Source: Lentisphaera araneosa HTCC2155
GTDB taxonomy: Bacteria > Verrucomicrobiota > Lentisphaeria > Lentisphaerales > Lentisphaeraceae
DNA length: 53,586 nt
Assembly: GCF_000170755.1 (NCBI RefSeq)
Contig: NZ_ABCK01000033.1
Coordinates: forward strand, 1-53,586
Direction: 5' to 3'
Shown here: positions 1 through 9,980 of the stretch, piece after piece
Layout: each line of letters opens with the position of its first letter
Position numbering within the stretch: position 1 is the first letter of the stretch
Position numbers and translations under genes: made by a program
Notes under the pieces: model-generated
The model's database searches: none
Told to the model about the DNA's origin: nothing
Seen by the model: only the letters and a program-made list of their open reading frames with translations

Positions 1-350
<350 letters not shown>

Positions 351-668
351 TTAAGGAATGAAAAAGACTAACCTCTTTAAGACTTCGGTCTTTATAGAGT
401 GCTTTTTACAAGACTTATTACCCCGTTACTATCGTATAATTCAAATATCAAGCGCTGAGAACAGCACTTCGATATAAGATCTTTGAAAGGAAGAAAACAA
501 TAGAATGAAAGAGTCAAAGTATAATTGAGGTCTTTTAACTTTTATAAGTTAAAGGAACCAACCAAAAAACAATTTATACCAAGATCGCAAACCAAAAGAA
601 TACAAGACAAAGAAAGACTTAGTAGAGATTAGGTGTGTCGCTGAAGATATTATTTTTAATATTTTTGG
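351..668 (+). other. 16S-23S internal transcribed spacer
   Basis: About 318 nt between the 16S end and the 23S start. I see no tRNA gene. Two short hairpins are visible: one with a CTTCGG loop around 378-400, and one around 447-477 (ATATCAAG...CTTCGATAT). The rest is AT-rich processing-stem type sequence. Confidence 0.8.
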
Positions 669-750
669 TGGACAAGCTAGTAAGGGTGTATGATGGATGC
701 CTTGGCACTAACAGGCGATGAAGGACGCGTTAAGCTGCGAAAATCCTCGG
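669..750 (+). rRNA. rrl: 23S rRNA, 5' fragment only
   Basis: The first ~75-80 nt match the 5' end of bacterial 23S rRNA: 'tgatggatgccttggca', 'aggcgatgaaggacg', 'taagctgcgaaaa'. After about 742-750 the rRNA match stops and the sequence becomes a protein-coding frame. No further 23S or 5S sequence follows in the window. The gene is therefore truncated here, either by a real rearrangement or by an assembly join in a repeated rRNA operon. Confidence 0.85.
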
Positions 751-1013
751 TTAATCGCTATTTGGGTGGCGTAAAAGGCGCTAAAGATTTGAGTGTTTAT
801 GCGGTATTTAAAGTTGATGGTAAAACTCAATTAGATACTAAAATTTATGTACAAAACGGGAAAAGACAGAAAGCTTTAGCTACTGGGTTTACTGAGCGAG
901 TATTCGACAGTGAAAACTTAGATTCTGTTGATGGTGTCTTTATGTCTAAGGATGAGAGTCCGTGGGCTGGGACACAGTGGCAGGTATTTCCAAAAATTTC
1001 TAAACAAAAATAG
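742..1013 (+). pseudogene. Headless ORF upstream of pilM, fused to the 23S fragment
   Basis: An open frame of ~90 codons ends at 1013, ten nucleotides before the PilM-like gene. The apparent ATG at 690 lies inside conserved 23S sequence, so it is not the native start; the true 5' part is missing. The remaining protein (from 'KSSVNRYLGGVKGAKDL' to 'FPKISKQK') is soluble and not recognised. In Akkermansia the gene ahead of pilM (Amuc_1102) is pilin-like, so the C-terminal half of a pilin-like or secretion accessory protein is possible, by position only. Confidence 0.5.
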
Positions 1014-1022
1014 GTCTAATTC

Positions 1023-2798
1023 ATGGCTTCAGAATCAGTAGTCACAATTGATGTTGGTGCATCAAGTGTAAAGCTTGGTGAGTTCAAGGTCGATCATAAG
1101 GTTATTACGCTCGAGAGGTTTGGGCATCGTGAATACGATGAAGTCCAAACAGAGAGTAATCGCTCAGCTTTATTAAAATCAACTTTATCCAAAGTGATGC
1201 AAGAGCGTGGGGTTCAAGCAAAGAAGGCTTATATCAGTCTGTCAGCGCAAATGGCATTCACTAAATTTGTAAAGTTACCTCCTGTTGGTGATGATGCTCA
1301 AAAGATCCGTCAAGTGGTTGAGTTTGAAGCTAGGCAGAATGTTCCTTTTGAAATGAATGAAGTCATATGGGATTATCAATTAATTTCATCGCCAGATGCT
1401 GAAGAAGTGGAAGTGATGTTTGTGGCAATCAAAAATGAGATTGTTGAAGAATTAGTCTCGGCAGTTGAAGAGTGCGGCCTAAAAGTAGAAATTGTCGATA
1501 TTGCAACATCAAGTTCTTATAATGCTATCCGCGTCAATCGCATTGGTTTTGATAAGTGTGCGATGGTTCTGAATATTGGGTCCAGAGTGTCTAACTTGAT
1601 TTTTTCTGACGGCACAAGTTTCTTTTCGAGAAACATACCAATTGCGGGGCATGCAGTTACGCAACAAGTGGCAAAAGAATTTGGTATTGGTTTAGAAGAA
1701 GCTGAAGAGTTGAAGAGGCGTCACGGTTTTGTTGCATTGGGTGGGGCTTATGAAGAACCTGAATCTGAAGTGGCTGCTACAATTTCTAAGATTGTAAGAA
1801 ACGTGATGACGCGTTTACATGGTGAGGTCAGTCGTTCTATTAACATATTTAAAAACCAGCAGAAAGGTGCTAAGCCAGAGATTATGCATTTATCTGGAGG
1901 TAGTTCAACTATGTTATTTACAGAGACTTTCTTTCAAGAAAAGATGAAAATTGATGTGAAGTATTTTAACCCCTTTCAAAATGGTGTCACATTAGGCGCT
2001 GACGTCGATAGGCAGGAGTTGGCGGAGCTAGCACATTTATTTAGTGAAGTTATAGGTCTAGTTCTAAGGATTAGTGAATGTCCTGTTGAGATCTCACTGA
2101 CGCCAGAGTCGCTTAAGAAGCAGATTATGAAAAAAGGTAAAATGCCTTATAATTATGCTTCAGCTGCGGTGGCGATTTTAATCCCCTTAATAATTTTAGC
2201 CGGCTCTTTTAGAGAGCGTTTGCATTACCATGGTCAAATTGATGGTAAAGCAGTTAAAATTGATGGTTATAAGAAAATCTTAGATAAAATCACTGCGCAA
2301 ACAAAAAGAAAGACTGCAGTTGAGGCGAAAATTGCTGCATTGGAGCTTTTAAATGAAGAGCGTTATGAATGGGTGAGCTTTCTGAATGATTTAAGGAAGT
2401 ATAAGCCAAAGCCTTTGTGGATTACTTCGATCACTCCGCAGGCAGGTAAAGCCCTTAGTGTTCAGCAGGGGCAGATTAAGCAAGAAACGAAAGAACTTAG
2501 TAAGTTTGCCGCGAAGAAAGCTGAAAGGGATAAAGCCTTGCATAGTCAAACTCAATTAACCGATGTGGGTTCTGTGATTATTGAAGGGTATTATGTTCAG
2601 TATCCAGCATTGGATTTTACAGGTAAAAAACAGAAAGTTTTGTCTAAGATGTTAGAGGATATTGCCATTTCTCCATATGTGTTAGTGGATCCTCCTGGTA
2701 TAACGGGTCCTTTAGAAAAGCGACAAAGTAAAAATAAGGCCTTCGCGTACTTTAAAGCTCAGTTGGGTGTAAAGAATATTGGTAGAGTTGATCAATGA
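1023..2798 (+). CDS. PilM-PilN-like fusion protein, type IV pilus/T2SS inner-membrane platform
   Basis: 591 residues. The first ~350 resemble PilM, an actin/FtsA-fold cytoplasmic ATP-binding protein: N-terminal phosphate-1 motif 'TIDVGASSVKLGEF', a 'LNIGSRVSNLIF' strand and a 'HLSGGSSTMLF' adenosine-type motif. A membrane segment follows at about residues 380-397 ('AAVAILIPLIILAG'), then a periplasmic coiled-coil/PilN-like region. PilM and PilN are usually separate and bind through the PilN N-terminus, so a fusion makes the partnership permanent. The stop overlaps the next start by ATGA, indicating translational coupling. It is expected to link the assembly motor to the secretin alignment complex. 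Confidence 0.8.
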   Translation: MASESVVTIDVGASSVKLGEFKVDHKVITLERFGHREYDEVQTESNRSALLKSTLSKVMQERGVQAKKAYISLSAQMAFTKFVKLPPVGDDAQKIRQVVEFEARQNVPFEMNEVIWDYQLISSPDAEEVEVMFVAIKNEIVEELVSAVEECGLKVEIVDIATSSSYNAIRVNRIGFDKCAMVLNIGSRVSNLIFSDGTSFFSRNIPIAGHAVTQQVAKEFGIGLEEAEELKRRHGFVALGGAYEEPESEVAATISKIVRNVMTRLHGEVSRSINIFKNQQKGAKPEIMHLSGGSSTMLFTETFFQEKMKIDVKYFNPFQNGVTLGADVDRQELAELAHLFSEVIGLVLRISECPVEISLTPESLKKQIMKKGKMPYNYASAAVAILIPLIILAGSFRERLHYHGQIDGKAVKIDGYKKILDKITAQTKRKTAVEAKIAALELLNEERYEWVSFLNDLRKYKPKPLWITSITPQAGKALSVQQGQIKQETKELSKFAAKKAERDKALHSQTQLTDVGSVIIEGYYVQYPALDFTGKKQKVLSKMLEDIAISPYVLVDPPGITGPLEKRQSKNKAFAYFKAQLGVKNIGRVDQ

Positions 2799-3769
2799 AA
2801 GATAAAATTTTAGGAATTATAAAAGATAACAAAGCAAATGTTAGTTTATTGCTTGTGGTTATTGTGGTGAGTGTTGTGTTGTTTAAGTTGTCTTTCGTTT
2901 ATAAGGCAGAAACTAAGAAGCTACAGGAAGATAAAGTTCGCCTGGGTAATGATACTCAGCAAATTAATGCTACACAGTTTCGTTTGGATGGGTCTAATGA
3001 TACATTGGCCAAGAAAAATGATGAGGTTTTGAAAGCGGGTTTCAATGAGTACTATGGTGAGCTAATTGAATCTTTTAATCATGATCAATCAGCAGTTGCG
3101 CAGATGCGCGCAGAAGATGTACAAGATAAGTTTTTGGAGTCTTTGGAGTCTTTGCGCAATATATGTAGTAGCTCAAATGTCGAATTAGCAGAAGAATTTA
3201 AATTTTCTTTTGATGACGAGGTTTCTAGAATCTTTAAAATGGAGCCTAGGGATAAAGTTAAGGTTATGGAGCAGCTGATGGCTGTGGAGAACTTGGTTAA
3301 AATTATTGCCAGTAGTTCTGTAAAATCTATTACGAGTATAGGGCGTCCAAATATTTTAGCAGAGACTGTCGTGAAAGAGAGTTATGCCAAAGTTTACACC
3401 TTTTCATTAGTTTTGCAGATGGAGCCAAATAGTTTTGGGAGCTTATTAAATAAGATTAGTAACGATAAGCAGTTTTATTATCGTGTTAATAGTGTGCGTT
3501 TAGTTACAGATGCTCAGGTAGATAAAGACCTTAACCCGTTGAATCTTTCCAAGAAAGTTGAAGTTGAGGAGGAAGATAAGAAGCCAGTTGCTCAGAGTAT
3601 TGATGATCTATTGACGGGTGTTGATACAGGACTTCCTTTAGAGGAAGAGGTAGAGGTGGAAGAAAAGCCTAAAGAGCGAGTTAATATAAAAGCTTTTGAA
3701 GCACCGCTACAAACTGTTACGATTAGTTTGGATTGGATTCAATTTAAAGAAACTTACCTGGAAAAATAG
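2795..3769 (+). CDS. PilO-like inner-membrane alignment protein
   Basis: 324 residues. One N-terminal membrane segment (about residues 15-34, 'VSLLLVVIVVSVVLFKLSF') is followed by a coiled coil and a periplasmic domain, the PilO/GspM layout. It ends in an acidic stretch (about 258-291, rich in E, D and V) before a final beta-rich tail. Its position directly after the PilM-PilN fusion, with a 4-nt overlap, supports PilO. The Akkermansia pilus-locus protein Amuc_1100 has a comparable position and architecture. The family call rests on topology and context rather than on a diagnostic motif. Confidence 0.65.
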   Translation: MKDKILGIIKDNKANVSLLLVVIVVSVVLFKLSFVYKAETKKLQEDKVRLGNDTQQINATQFRLDGSNDTLAKKNDEVLKAGFNEYYGELIESFNHDQSAVAQMRAEDVQDKFLESLESLRNICSSSNVELAEEFKFSFDDEVSRIFKMEPRDKVKVMEQLMAVENLVKIIASSSVKSITSIGRPNILAETVVKESYAKVYTFSLVLQMEPNSFGSLLNKISNDKQFYYRVNSVRLVTDAQVDKDLNPLNLSKKVEVEEEDKKPVAQSIDDLLTGVDTGLPLEEEVEVEEKPKERVNIKAFEAPLQTVTISLDWIQFKETYLEK

Positions 3770-3770
3770 T

Positions 3771-4787
3771 ATGAAAGATTTTATTAAAGCTAATGTTGAA
3801 AAGGTATTGTTGATCATTGTGATGGCAGCTTTAGTTGTTGTTGCAGTGTTTGTTGTTGCAACTGTTGATGTTAATCCCATTGAATTGATTAAGCTGAGTG
3901 GTAATAAGCCGGTAGTAGTGGCTTCTGGAGATATTGAGAAGCCAAAGCCTGTAAAAGCTACGAGATTGGAGACAGTTTTTGAGAATGGTCAGTATCTCGT
4001 GTGTAGGAATGAAGAGTGTGAAAGAGTTTTTCACGATGATTTTAGGAAATGTCCATGGTGTAAAACTCAAGTAAAAGTCAAGAAAGATGGGGATGTTGCT
4101 GGCGATAGCGATGGTGATGGTATACCAGATACTGTTGAAGCAGAACATAACATGGATCCCAATAATCCAGAGGATGCTTTAGAAGATAGGGATAAGGATG
4201 CTTTTAGTAATTATGATGAGATCATGGTTGGTATCAATGGAGTGCCCACATTAATTGACGATCCATCAAGTTATCCATCTTTACTGAACTACATCCAGGC
4301 AAAGCCAAAGAAAGCTAGGCCCTTGGATTTTATTTACAAATCTGATCAGATCAACGGTGCTGATAAGGGCAGGTGGGAAATTCAGTTTGTAGACAGGCGC
4401 AAGAAAACTAGATGGGTTCGGATCGGCGGGTCTATATTCGATAGTGGCTATAGTTTAGTTGATATTGAAAAAGTAGATGGAAAGGTCGTCCTATCAGTAA
4501 AGAAGGATGAAGGAAATGTATTGTCTGTTAAAAAGGGTAAATACATCTATCCTCCTAATAGTAGTGGCGTCCTGATTTACAATAATCTTGATGGTAAAAC
4601 GTCTTTTGTGGCGGACGATTCAAAGCATGAGCTCATTGGTCTAGATGGAGTTAAGGAGGTTGTAGACTTTAGGGGATGGCGCAGAATTGGCGAAGAAAAG
4701 GTCTTGAAAGCCATTATATTCAGTAGAAAAACAAATGAAGAGTTTGAAATCGATAGTAGGAAATCGATATTAACTCCTGTTAAATAA
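3771..4787 (+). CDS. Inner-membrane protein with zinc ribbon and TSP3-like Ca repeat, pilus operon
   Basis: 338 residues from the ATG at 3771, one nucleotide after the previous stop; an in-frame start further upstream would overlap the PilO-like gene. A membrane segment lies at about 12-32. A zinc ribbon follows with Cys78, Cys83, Cys94 and Cys97 (C-x4-C ... C-x2-C). Next is an Asp-rich calcium-type repeat ('DSDGDGIPDTVEAEH' ... 'DRDKDAFSNYDE', about 112-150) like thrombospondin type-3 repeats, then a ~180-residue C-terminal domain I do not recognise. Context suggests a periplasmic or envelope component of the secretin machine, comparable in position to Amuc_1099. No specific biochemical role can be assigned. 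Confidence 0.6.
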   Translation: MKDFIKANVEKVLLIIVMAALVVVAVFVVATVDVNPIELIKLSGNKPVVVASGDIEKPKPVKATRLETVFENGQYLVCRNEECERVFHDDFRKCPWCKTQVKVKKDGDVAGDSDGDGIPDTVEAEHNMDPNNPEDALEDRDKDAFSNYDEIMVGINGVPTLIDDPSSYPSLLNYIQAKPKKARPLDFIYKSDQINGADKGRWEIQFVDRRKKTRWVRIGGSIFDSGYSLVDIEKVDGKVVLSVKKDEGNVLSVKKGKYIYPPNSSGVLIYNNLDGKTSFVADDSKHELIGLDGVKEVVDFRGWRRIGEEKVLKAIIFSRKTNEEFEIDSRKSILTPVK

Positions 4788-4818
4788 TTTTATCAATAGA
4801 GAACGAGGACTTTTAAAT

Positions 4819-7479
4819 ATGAACAATACGTCATTGTTTACTAAATTGACGGCAGTTGTGGCTATGTCACTGACACTGTCGACGATGTCGCAAGATGAAG
4901 CGTCGAAAGTTTCAGAAGAGATTTTAAGTGAAAATAAAAACGAAGATATAAAAGTAGCACCAGAACGTTCTGCTGTTACAAGAAGTGAAGAGATTCGCCG
5001 TCAACAAAGATTGATTGAGTCTGAGTTGAAATTGAACAAAGCAATGAAAAGTTTTGCTATTGGTGATTATGACAAAGCTATAGATAATTATGATATGGCT
5101 ATAGCAGGATTTATTAGTGTTTCAAAAACTCGTGCAGATGTTCTTGAGAAGGTTGAGTTAGCGAAAAAGAATAAAGCTGAGGCAATGGTTCTCAAAGCAG
5201 GTCAGCTAATGACCAGAGCTCAGCAAGAAGTGGATGCTGATTTATATTCTGAGGCAGTTTCAACTCTTAATGCAGCTAAGGTAGTTGCTCCGCAAAGAGA
5301 AGATGAGATTGATGCGAAGATCAAAGATTATATGGCTATTGAAGAAGAATTGCTTTTTGTACGCAAAGTCGACGAAGAGGGTATTCGTGAAATAAGAGAA
5401 GAGGAAGTCGATAGACCCAATGCTATTAAGTTTGAACAGGCAGAAATTTTATTTGCAAACAGAAGATACATGGATGCAAAAGATGTACTAGAGCAAATTT
5501 TAGTGGCAAACCCCTTTGATTCAGATGCAATGGCCCTATTGCGTCGAGTCAATGTGCGAGTAGAAGAGCTTGGTAGAACTAGAAGAAAAGCCACAAGAGA
5601 AGAGCGCTTGGCTCAAGTCGAGTGGGAATGGAATCAGCCATTAAGACCAAGTACACAGATTGGCACGGCGGTCAATGTTGCTACCGATGGACGTATACGT
5701 AATGACGATGCAAGAGTTAAAGATGTTTTTGATAAGTTGAACGGCATAAAGATCCCAAGTGTTGTTTTTGATAATGACTCATTAGATTCAATTGTTGCCC
5801 GCTTAAAACAGATGTCTAAAGACTATGACCCTGATCCAGTGAAGCGCGGTGTTAATATTATTTTACGTATTAATGAAAAAGCTGAAGCCTCAGCGCCAGC
5901 TGAAGATGCCTTTGGTGAAGAAGATGCTTTTGGTGAAGAAGGTGCTTTTGGTGAAGAAGGTGGCTTTGAAGAAGGTGCAGAAGTAGCTGCAAGTGCACCA
6001 GCACAAAATGGTGTTTCCTTAAGATTAAGTGATGTGCCAATTTTAAAGATAATTGAGCTCATTTGTCTGCAGCAAGATTTAAAATATAAAGTCACTGAGC
6101 ATGCAGTAATTATTGCTGACAAAAGTATTCCTCTCGATACAATGGAAGTGCGTTTCTACGATGTTCCTGCAGGTTTCCTAGATTTGATTGAGCCAAACTT
6201 AGATACTGCAGGTGCAAGCCTTATTGATGACGTTGGTGGAGGTGCAGGTGATGGTACAGCTAAAGATGTTCGTCAATATTTTGATGAATTTGGTGTAAAG
6301 TTTGATGCGGGCTCAGAAATTTCTTTTGTTCAATCTGTAAATCGACTTGTTGTTAAAAATACACCTGCTGAGCATGGTAAGATTGATCGCATTATTAAGG
6401 AATTGGCTCCGGCTGAAAACCAAATAATTATCGAATCAAAGTTTTATGAGATCAACCAAGATGACATTGATGAGCTTGCATTTGAGTGGTCAATAGCCCG
6501 TATTGAAGACGGTTCTGGATTTACAGATCCGAATGCTGGTTACATTGGTAGAGATCCAAGTTATGTCGGTGGTGTGAATGGCGATCCAAATGGTTCACTA
6601 AATGATTTTTTGAGTGATGGTTTTAGCCTTGATAAAAGTGGTGATCTGACAAGTGCAGGTGGCGATGGTTTGGAGTCTGCAGTGAGAAGTCTAGGGTCTG
6701 TACTAGGTGCCCCTGGCCTTAGTCAAGGCACATTTAAATTCGCTTCAATCTTAGGTGATACAACATTTAATACCCTTGTTAGTGCTATCCAACAAAGAAG
6801 TGGTGAAGATGTTCTTAATGCGCCTAAAGTAACAACTCAAAATGGTCATACAGCAAAGATCCGTGTTGTACAAGAGCGTTATTTCCCAGAAGAATGGGAG
6901 GAGCCAGAAGTAGAACAAAACTCACAAGGTGATGGTGGTAGTGCTTCAACTGTGACGCCCTCGAAACCAGTGTTTGGTGAGCCTCGTGATATTGGTGCAG
7001 TATTAACAGTAACTCCACAAATCGATCCCGATCAACGTGTCATTGAATTACAACTCAAGCCAGAAGTTATTGAGTTCGTAGAATATGATAATACATTTAA
7101 TGTGGATATGTTAGTTGGCCAAGAAGTGACTTTCATTCCCATCATTGGCAACCCTTTTACAGTCACAGTGTATACCGCTTTTGAACAGAAGTTTAGTATG
7201 CCAATTTTCGAATCTCGTACAGTGGATACAACAGTGCGTGTATGGGATGGCGAAACACTAGCGCTTGGTGGGATGATTAGTGAAAATAAAACAACTTATG
7301 AAGATAAAATTCCCTACCTAGGTGATATTCCATTCTTAGGAAGATTTTTCACTTCAAATGGTGAGAGATCTGTAAAACAAAACTTAATTATCTTCGTTAC
7401 AGCTAGATTAATTGACCCATCAGGCCTTCCTGTTAGTCCTGGCACCTTAAGTGGTTTGCCTGATTTCAAAAGGCTTTAG
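4819..7479 (+). CDS. Secretin (GspD/PilQ family), paralogue 1 of 3
   Basis: 886 residues; signal peptide at the N-terminus; Shine-Dalgarno GAGGA upstream of ATG 4819. An N-terminal helical half (about 60-250) shows TPR-like repeats ('IGDYDKAIDNYDMAIAG', 'NRRYMDAKDVLEQILVANP'). An acidic linker with repeated 'AFGEE' units follows (about 355-390), then an N-domain. The C-terminal secretin barrel has 'LNAPKVTTQNGHTAKIRV', 'DIGAVLTVTPQID' and 'LALGGMISENKT...DKIPYLGDIPFLGRFF'. It ends with 'GLPDFKRL'. Secretins form outer-membrane rings for pili or type II secretion substrates. It is the longest of the three tandem copies and carries an extra Gly/Asp-rich insertion around residues 570-640. Confidence 0.9.
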   Translation: MNNTSLFTKLTAVVAMSLTLSTMSQDEASKVSEEILSENKNEDIKVAPERSAVTRSEEIRRQQRLIESELKLNKAMKSFAIGDYDKAIDNYDMAIAGFISVSKTRADVLEKVELAKKNKAEAMVLKAGQLMTRAQQEVDADLYSEAVSTLNAAKVVAPQREDEIDAKIKDYMAIEEELLFVRKVDEEGIREIREEEVDRPNAIKFEQAEILFANRRYMDAKDVLEQILVANPFDSDAMALLRRVNVRVEELGRTRRKATREERLAQVEWEWNQPLRPSTQIGTAVNVATDGRIRNDDARVKDVFDKLNGIKIPSVVFDNDSLDSIVARLKQMSKDYDPDPVKRGVNIILRINEKAEASAPAEDAFGEEDAFGEEGAFGEEGGFEEGAEVAASAPAQNGVSLRLSDVPILKIIELICLQQDLKYKVTEHAVIIADKSIPLDTMEVRFYDVPAGFLDLIEPNLDTAGASLIDDVGGGAGDGTAKDVRQYFDEFGVKFDAGSEISFVQSVNRLVVKNTPAEHGKIDRIIKELAPAENQIIIESKFYEINQDDIDELAFEWSIARIEDGSGFTDPNAGYIGRDPSYVGGVNGDPNGSLNDFLSDGFSLDKSGDLTSAGGDGLESAVRSLGSVLGAPGLSQGTFKFASILGDTTFNTLVSAIQQRSGEDVLNAPKVTTQNGHTAKIRVVQERYFPEEWEEPEVEQNSQGDGGSASTVTPSKPVFGEPRDIGAVLTVTPQIDPDQRVIELQLKPEVIEFVEYDNTFNVDMLVGQEVTFIPIIGNPFTVTVYTAFEQKFSMPIFESRTVDTTVRVWDGETLALGGMISENKTTYEDKIPYLGDIPFLGRFFTSNGERSVKQNLIIFVTARLIDPSGLPVSPGTLSGLPDFKRL

Positions 7480-7493
7480 TAGGGGTTACTAAT

Positions 7494-9971
7494 ATGATCA
7501 AGTTTGGGAAAACTTTTATATACCAAATCCTTTGTGTAGCTTCACTGCAAGCCCAAGATGCAGATTCAGTTGCAGATAAGATTTTATCAAATGAAAAGGA
7601 TGATGTCTCTTCTTCAGTTGTCAAAAGTAATGAAGTTGTGCGCAAGCAACAGCTATATTTAGAACTAAAAATTAAGGTATCAAAATTAAGAAAAAGTTTA
7701 AATGCTGGTTTTGTCGATGGTTTAGACACTGGTATTACACAAGCTTTTGCAAGTTTAGCAACTTTAGCTTCGTCATCAGATGCTGTGGTGGCTTTGGAAA
7801 ATGAGCTGAAGAGTATAGAAGTCGATTACTTGGTGTACCAAATAGACGAAATTTTGAATACTGTTGAGAGAGCTAATAGCACCAGACAAATTCAAAAAGC
7901 AAAAGACCTCCTTGATCATGCCATTGAATTAGATCCAGAAAACAAGAAAAAATACTTAGCCTTACAAGAGGATTTAAATAATCGTTTTAAAGAACTTGAG
8001 TACGTTGAATCGGTTAATGCTGATGCAATTAACACTGAGGTCCAAGACGTCAACGATGAAGTTAGAGTCTATTATGAGAAAGCTAAGATACTAAAAAGTA
8101 CTGGCGATTATATCAAGTCATTAGAGGTATTAGATAAAATATTAACTTTAGATCCCTTTAATGTTGATGCGAGTCATTTAAAATTTCAGTTAGCAAAAAT
8201 TGTCAAAGAGAAAGGCGCTGAAAGACAGGATTCATTATCTGAGGAACTTTCTGCTGAAAATTCATGGAAATGGGTGGATCCAATTGTCAAATCGGCAGAT
8301 AAAGCCAACGTGCTCGTAAGTAATGTAGAAAGAGACGACGATAATTTTGGTGAGATTTATAAAAAACTAGAAATTGAAATCCCTGTAGTCAATTATGAAG
8401 GTGAGCCTCTTGCGGAAGTTATTGAACAGCTTATAGAGATTAGTAAGCAGCAAGATATTGAAGGTAAGGGTGTAAATATTGTCTTTTTACGTGAAACCAA
8501 GGCTTCTAGCGCTCCACAAGAAGCGGCGATTGATGACTTAGACGATGGTTTTGATGATGGCGGGTTTGATGATGGCGGTTTTGATGATGCAGGCTTCGAA
8601 GATGAAGCTGTAGTTCAAGATAGTGCCCCTCAAACGGTCAATAACTATCCCGTACGCCTCAATGTAGAAAAAGTTCCCATGGGCAAATTACTTGAACTTA
8701 TAGTTCAATCTCAGGGGCTTAATATGAAGATTGAGGAGCACACTGTTATCATAGCTGAACCTAACGTTAAGCTTGAATTGATGGAGACGAAATTCTTTAA
8801 TGTACCAGCAGGGATGTTAGAGATAATACCGACTTCAGATAGTTTAGATTTAGTTGATTCAGGTCTTGGTGAACGAGGCGGTGATGGAGCAGGTCAAAAT
8901 TGGTCAGATTACTTTAAAAACATGGGTGTTACTTTTCCTGCAGGAGCAAAGTTGTCTTATGTCGCAAGTGTTAATCGTTTAGTCGTAACCAACACAGTTA
9001 ATAATAATCAATTAATTCAAGATATAATTAATAACTTAAATACCGGTGCTGCCCAAGTAAATGTGGAAGCAAAAGTGGTAGATATCACCTGGAATGCGAT
9101 GCAAGAATTGGGCTTCTTATGGCGTTGGACGGGTCCACGTACACCTAATCACACATTAACTGGAGATAGGATTTTTGCACAATCGAATACTCCTGCAAGT
9201 GGTGGTGAAAGATTCGATAACAATATCAGAGGCATTAATGAGGTTGTAACTAGTCAGGAAGGCCCGGTTCAGCTGGCCGCTGACTTAATATTTGGTAACC
9301 AAGAATTACAGATGATGATTCGAGCATTGGATCAATCCGATACCAATGAAATTCTCATGGCCCCAAATGTGCTTACAAAAAGCGGAGAAACTGCGGTGAT
9401 TCGCGTCGTTACCTCACAACAGTTTGTTGAAGAATGGGAAGAAGGTGAATTTAGTAACAGTACTGAAATTGTGCCTAGTACACCTACTTTTGGTGAAGAA
9501 AAAGATATCGGCTTTGTTTTAAGTGTAACTCCTGAAGTTGACCCAAATAACACAGTAATTACCATGGAAGTTAATCCCGAGTTTATCGAGTTTTTAGGCT
9601 ATGATACAGATTTGAATACTTCCACAGAACTTCAGCTTTTTGATATAAATGGATCCCCTTTTACTTATCAAGCTGAATTTATATACTCAATGCCGATTTT
9701 TGAAGTCAGATCGATTGAGACAAGAGTCAAATTATGGGATGGACAAACTTTTACTCTTGGTGGCTTAATTAGAGAGAATGTTTGGACTGTAGATGATTCA
9801 ATTCCCTATATATCAGCCATTCCATTTGTGGGTAGATTATTCCAAAATAAGGGTGAGGCTTCAGAAAAACGCTCTTTACTCATGTTTATAACGGCTCGTT
9901 TGATAACTGAGAGTGGCCTGCCATTAAGAATAAATCAAGTGCCAGGGCTTCCTGACTTCAAGAAAATTTAG
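7494..9971 (+). CDS. Secretin (GspD/PilQ family), paralogue 2 of 3
   Basis: 825 residues; AGGGG precedes ATG 7494, 15 nt after paralogue 1. Same plan as its neighbours: short exported N-terminus, helical TPR-like half, acidic linker made of 'DDGGF' repeats (about 345-375), then N-domain and secretin barrel ('LMAPNVLTKSGETAVIRV', 'DIGFVLSVTPEVD', 'FTLGGLIRENVWTVDDSIPYI'). It ends 'GLPDFKKI'. It shares 'ELGFLWRWTGPRTPNHTLTG' almost word for word with paralogue 3 but not with paralogue 1, so copies 2 and 3 are the younger pair. Confidence 0.9.
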   Translation: MIKFGKTFIYQILCVASLQAQDADSVADKILSNEKDDVSSSVVKSNEVVRKQQLYLELKIKVSKLRKSLNAGFVDGLDTGITQAFASLATLASSSDAVVALENELKSIEVDYLVYQIDEILNTVERANSTRQIQKAKDLLDHAIELDPENKKKYLALQEDLNNRFKELEYVESVNADAINTEVQDVNDEVRVYYEKAKILKSTGDYIKSLEVLDKILTLDPFNVDASHLKFQLAKIVKEKGAERQDSLSEELSAENSWKWVDPIVKSADKANVLVSNVERDDDNFGEIYKKLEIEIPVVNYEGEPLAEVIEQLIEISKQQDIEGKGVNIVFLRETKASSAPQEAAIDDLDDGFDDGGFDDGGFDDAGFEDEAVVQDSAPQTVNNYPVRLNVEKVPMGKLLELIVQSQGLNMKIEEHTVIIAEPNVKLELMETKFFNVPAGMLEIIPTSDSLDLVDSGLGERGGDGAGQNWSDYFKNMGVTFPAGAKLSYVASVNRLVVTNTVNNNQLIQDIINNLNTGAAQVNVEAKVVDITWNAMQELGFLWRWTGPRTPNHTLTGDRIFAQSNTPASGGERFDNNIRGINEVVTSQEGPVQLAADLIFGNQELQMMIRALDQSDTNEILMAPNVLTKSGETAVIRVVTSQQFVEEWEEGEFSNSTEIVPSTPTFGEEKDIGFVLSVTPEVDPNNTVITMEVNPEFIEFLGYDTDLNTSTELQLFDINGSPFTYQAEFIYSMPIFEVRSIETRVKLWDGQTFTLGGLIRENVWTVDDSIPYISAIPFVGRLFQNKGEASEKRSLLMFITARLITESGLPLRINQVPGLPDFKKI

Positions 9972-9980
9972 GTGATAATT

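Noticed and set aside
351-668. tRNA-Ile or tRNA-Ala in the rRNA spacer
   Set aside because: No cloverleaf, T-loop consensus or CCA-adjacent stem seen in the spacer.
690-741. ATG-started ORF beginning at 690
   Set aside because: The start and first ~17 codons lie in conserved 23S rRNA sequence; only the part after ~742 can be protein-coding.
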